From the NCBI RefSeq assembly GCF_051192575.1, contig NZ_JBPJSQ010000002.1, positions 1-64,000 of the forward strand: DNA of 64,000 nt, written 5' to 3'. The notes below the pieces were generated by a model. The model had not been told where the DNA came from. It searched no databases and saw only the letters and a list, made by a program, of their open reading frames with translations. How positions within the stretch are numbered: the stretch's first letter is position 1; every line of letters begins with the position of its first letter. The translations under genes and the position numbers were made by a program. Positions 62,277 to 64,000 of the stretch are shown piece after piece. The stretch comes from Aestuariimicrobium soli. GTDB lineage: Bacteria > Actinomycetota > Actinomycetes > Propionibacteriales > Propionibacteriaceae.

Positions 62277-62921
62277 GCGCAGCCCAGCCGCGTCGTCCGC
62301 GAGGGCGGCGTGTGGCAGGGCCGCGAGCTCTGCCGGCAGTCCCGCCCCCCAGGTGACGCCCACCCCGGCCATGCCGGCGGCTTCGGCCGCGACCAGGTCG
62401 ACCGTGGCATCACCGACATAGACGGTGCGACCGGGGTCGAACGTCAGCGCCCGCGCGGCCAGCAGCAGCGGCTCAGGGCGGGGCTTGTGCACCTCGGTGT
62501 CTTCCATGCCCACCTGCACGTGCAGGTGGTCGTCGAAACCCAACGCCCGCAGCGCCCGTTCGGCACTGGGCCGGTACCGGCTGGTCACCACCGCCATGCC
62601 GACCCCGGCCTCAGCCAGATCGTGCACGACCTCCAGTACACCCGGGTAGGGCTGCAACAACTCGTCGAAATGCTCGTGCTGCCACCCGCGATACGACTCC
62701 ACCAACGCGGGCGCGCGCTCGGGCCCGGCCAGCTCGGTGAACATGTCGATCAGCGTGCGGCCGATCCACGAGCGGATGGTCGCGTCGTCCGCCGGTGCGA
62801 GCCCGTGGCTCTCGATCGTCCAGCGGTAGGAGGCCAGGATCATCGGAATCGTGTTCGCGAGGGTGCCGTCGAGGTCGAACAGCACGTGGGGCCAGACGGG
62901 GTCACCGGGCAGGGAACTCAT
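62259..62921 (-). CDS. HAD-family phosphatase (phosphoglycolate-phosphatase-like)
   Basis: 220 residues. Catalytic DxDGT: FDLDGTLAN (D16, D18), motif II VVTSRYRPSAERAL, motif III region KPRPEPLLLA and motif IV VYVGDATVDLVAA. Four-helix cap (about residues 20-80). ATG at 62921; GTG at 62930 also possible. Dephosphorylates small phosphoesters. Confidence 0.9.
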   Translation of the reverse strand: MSSLPGDPVWPHVLFDLDGTLANTIPMILASYRWTIESHGLAPADDATIRSWIGRTLIDMFTELAGPERAPALVESYRGWQHEHFDELLQPYPGVLEVVHDLAEAGVGMAVVTSRYRPSAERALRALGFDDHLHVQVGMEDTEVHKPRPEPLLLAARALTFDPGRTVYVGDATVDLVAAEAAGMAGVGVTWGAGLPAELAALPHAALADDAAGLRSVLLR

Positions 62922-63004
62922 GTCGGCCACGCTAGCCAGAGGGCACCCCGCTCGCGAGCGCCTGCGGTGCCGGTGAGACCATGATGGCGAGGAGATGACC
63001 CGCC

Positions 63005-63259
63005 ATGAGCGACCCGACCACCACCCGCAACACGTCACCCCGAGAGGGGGCTGCCCGAGCCAGGTCTTTCGTGCAGCCGAGGTGCCCGCTGAGGCCGGGT
63101 GACCGCTGCTCGCTCTGCGTGCCCGGGGCGTCCGGCCCCCACGACTGCGGTCTCGTGTGGTTGGTGATGGACGATCCCGAGTTGAGGGAGCAACTGGCCC
63201 AGAAGCAGCAACAGGCACAGAAGCGCGCGGAGCACCGGGCGGCAGCCACGGCCTCCTGA
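63005..63259 (+). CDS. DUF6767 domain protein
   Basis: 84 residues. The cysteine-bearing stretch CPLRPGDRCSLCVPGASGPHDCGLVWLVMDDPEL is the DUF6767 core, probably a small metal-binding motif. C-terminal Gln/Lys-rich helix. GAGGAG upstream of the ATG. Function unknown. Confidence 0.75.
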   Translation: MSDPTTTRNTSPREGAARARSFVQPRCPLRPGDRCSLCVPGASGPHDCGLVWLVMDDPELREQLAQKQQQAQKRAEHRAAATAS

Positions 63260-63370
63260 CGCGTCAGCACTTCGCGCCGGGACGGTCGCTCGCAAGACAT
63301 CTTGTTTCAATTTCGTTGCATCGACGTGGTTTCTCTCGCATGTGGCGGACTTCACGACTAGTGTCGCGGC

Positions 63371-64000
63371 ATGGAAACTTACGCGGCCGATGACGTCCGA
63401 ACCCGACTCGGAGCCCACCTGCTGGTGGATGGACTCCCCCTCGTCCTGGACCTGAAGGCGTCCCGGGGCACCACCCTGATCGACCAGGTGAGCGGCGAGG
63501 AGTACCTCGACATGTTCACCTTCTTCGCCTCCAGTGCGCTCGGCATGAACCACCCGGCGCTGGTCGATGACCCGACCTTCCGTGAGGAACTGCTCGAGGC
63601 CGCCCTCAACAAGCCGTCGAACTCCGACGTCTACTCCGAGCCGATGGCGCGCTTCGTCGACACCTTCGCCCGGGTGATGGGGGACGACGCCCTCCCCCAC
63701 TACTTCTTCATCGAGGGCGGAGCAGCAGCCGTCGAGAACGCCCTCAAGGTCTGCTTCGACTGGAAGTCGCGCCACAACGAGGCCAACGGGCGCTCGCCCG
63801 AGCTGGGCACCAAGGTGATGCACCTCGAGCACGCCTTCCACGGGCGCTCCGGCTACACCATGAGCCTCACCAACACCGACCCCAACAAGGTCGCCCGCTA
63901 CCCGAAGTTCCCCGACTGGCCGCGCATCGCCTCGCCCTACGTGGCCGAGGGACGCGACCAGAGTGCCGTCGAGGCCGAGGCCCTCGCCCAGGCCGAGCGC
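63371..64000 (+). CDS. lat: L-lysine 6-transaminase (5' part, cut by window end)
   Basis: The first 210 residues of a class III PLP aminotransferase. Family match is close to lysine-epsilon-aminotransferase: YLDMFTFFASSALGMNHPAL, NKPSNSDVYSEPMARFVDTF, YFFIEGGAAAVENALKVCFDWKSRH and AFHGRSGYTMSLTNTDPNK. Converts lysine to a semialdehyde that cyclises to piperideine-6-carboxylate. The PLP-binding Lys lies outside the window. Upstream 63260-63370 is AT-richer and includes TTGTTTCAATTTCG, possibly an Lrp-type site. Confidence 0.9.
   Translation, partial: METYAADDVRTRLGAHLLVDGLPLVLDLKASRGTTLIDQVSGEEYLDMFTFFASSALGMNHPALVDDPTFREELLEAALNKPSNSDVYSEPMARFVDTFARVMGDDALPHYFFIEGGAAAVENALKVCFDWKSRHNEANGRSPELGTKVMHLEHAFHGRSGYTMSLTNTDPNKVARYPKFPDWPRIASPYVAEGRDQSAVEAEALAQAER

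Overview
This window is chromosomal DNA from a high-GC (about 70% G+C by eye), Gram-positive actinobacterium. The markers are RbpA, an Lnt / polyprenol-phosphate mannosyltransferase / FxsA block, DinB-type mycothiol-transferase-like proteins, MetX-MetW, an HTH-MurA fusion, a DUF6767 protein and an L-lysine 6-transaminase. GTG and TTG starts, ATGA stop/start overlaps and probable leaderless starts are common. A member of the Propionibacteriales or a related order is plausible, but I cannot fix the genus. The first ~70 bases are homopolymer G and C runs and look like a contig edge.

Layout. 0.1-3.1 kb: two DinB-fold proteins, an FAD oxidoreductase and a PNPOx-fold protein. 3.1-3.7 kb: decayed DNA holding a YoeB-like toxin remnant. 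3.7-6.8 kb: a TspO-like membrane protein, then a probable translational T-box riboswitch in front of an archaeal-type (probably non-discriminating) aspartyl-tRNA synthetase, then a TIM-barrel epimerase-like protein. 6.8-14.1 kb: redox and stress genes with their own regulators (thioredoxin-reductase-like/XRE-cupin pair, VOC protein, two ArsR-SRPBCC cassettes, GH76 mannanase-like enzyme, serine hydrolase, aldo/keto reductase). 14.2-16.8 kb: a type VII-secretion-like trio (YbaB-like protein, small partner, WXG-lipase effector). 16.8-20.3 kb: YhgE/Pip membrane protein, degenerate ABC ATPase and TetR with a double-palindrome operator. 20.3-31.8 kb: UvrA-like ATPase, PAP2, DUF1206, SDR, EamA, Gfo/Idh/MocA, a small metalloprotease operon and a sugar-phosphotransferase/kinase/mutarotase operon. 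31.9-33.0 kb: a less GC-rich secreted-protein operon that includes a truncated S1 protease. 33-41.7 kb: trehalose-synthase-like GH13, GNAT, pseudouridine synthase, OsmC, lipoprotein, ABC exporter, AEC carrier, Nudix and HhH-GPD. 41.7-44.1 kb: an unusual cytochrome bd-like operon with a half-size CydB-like subunit. 44.1-54.4 kb: CDF transporter, Lpd, HTH-MurA, PdxY, GDPD, RbpA, FxsA, Ppm, Lnt, Lrp and a 5'-3' exonuclease. 54.4-56.3 kb: a small low-GC island with an IS256 remnant and two unrecognised genes. 56.3-64 kb: metW-metX, ybaK, GMC oxidoreductase, Gfo/Idh/MocA with an HbpS-like partner, HAD phosphatase, DUF6767, and the 5' part of a lysine 6-transaminase gene cut by the window end.

The strongest candidates for new biology are four. 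(1) The T-box leader with an Asn-type specifier on an archaeal-type AspRS. (2) A window-wide heptamer, CGGACGA/TCGTCCG, that appears to force rare GGA-CGA codon pairs for Gly-Arg. (3) The T7SS-like lipase effector trio. (4) The CydA plus half-CydB operon. No tRNA, rRNA or CRISPR array was found.
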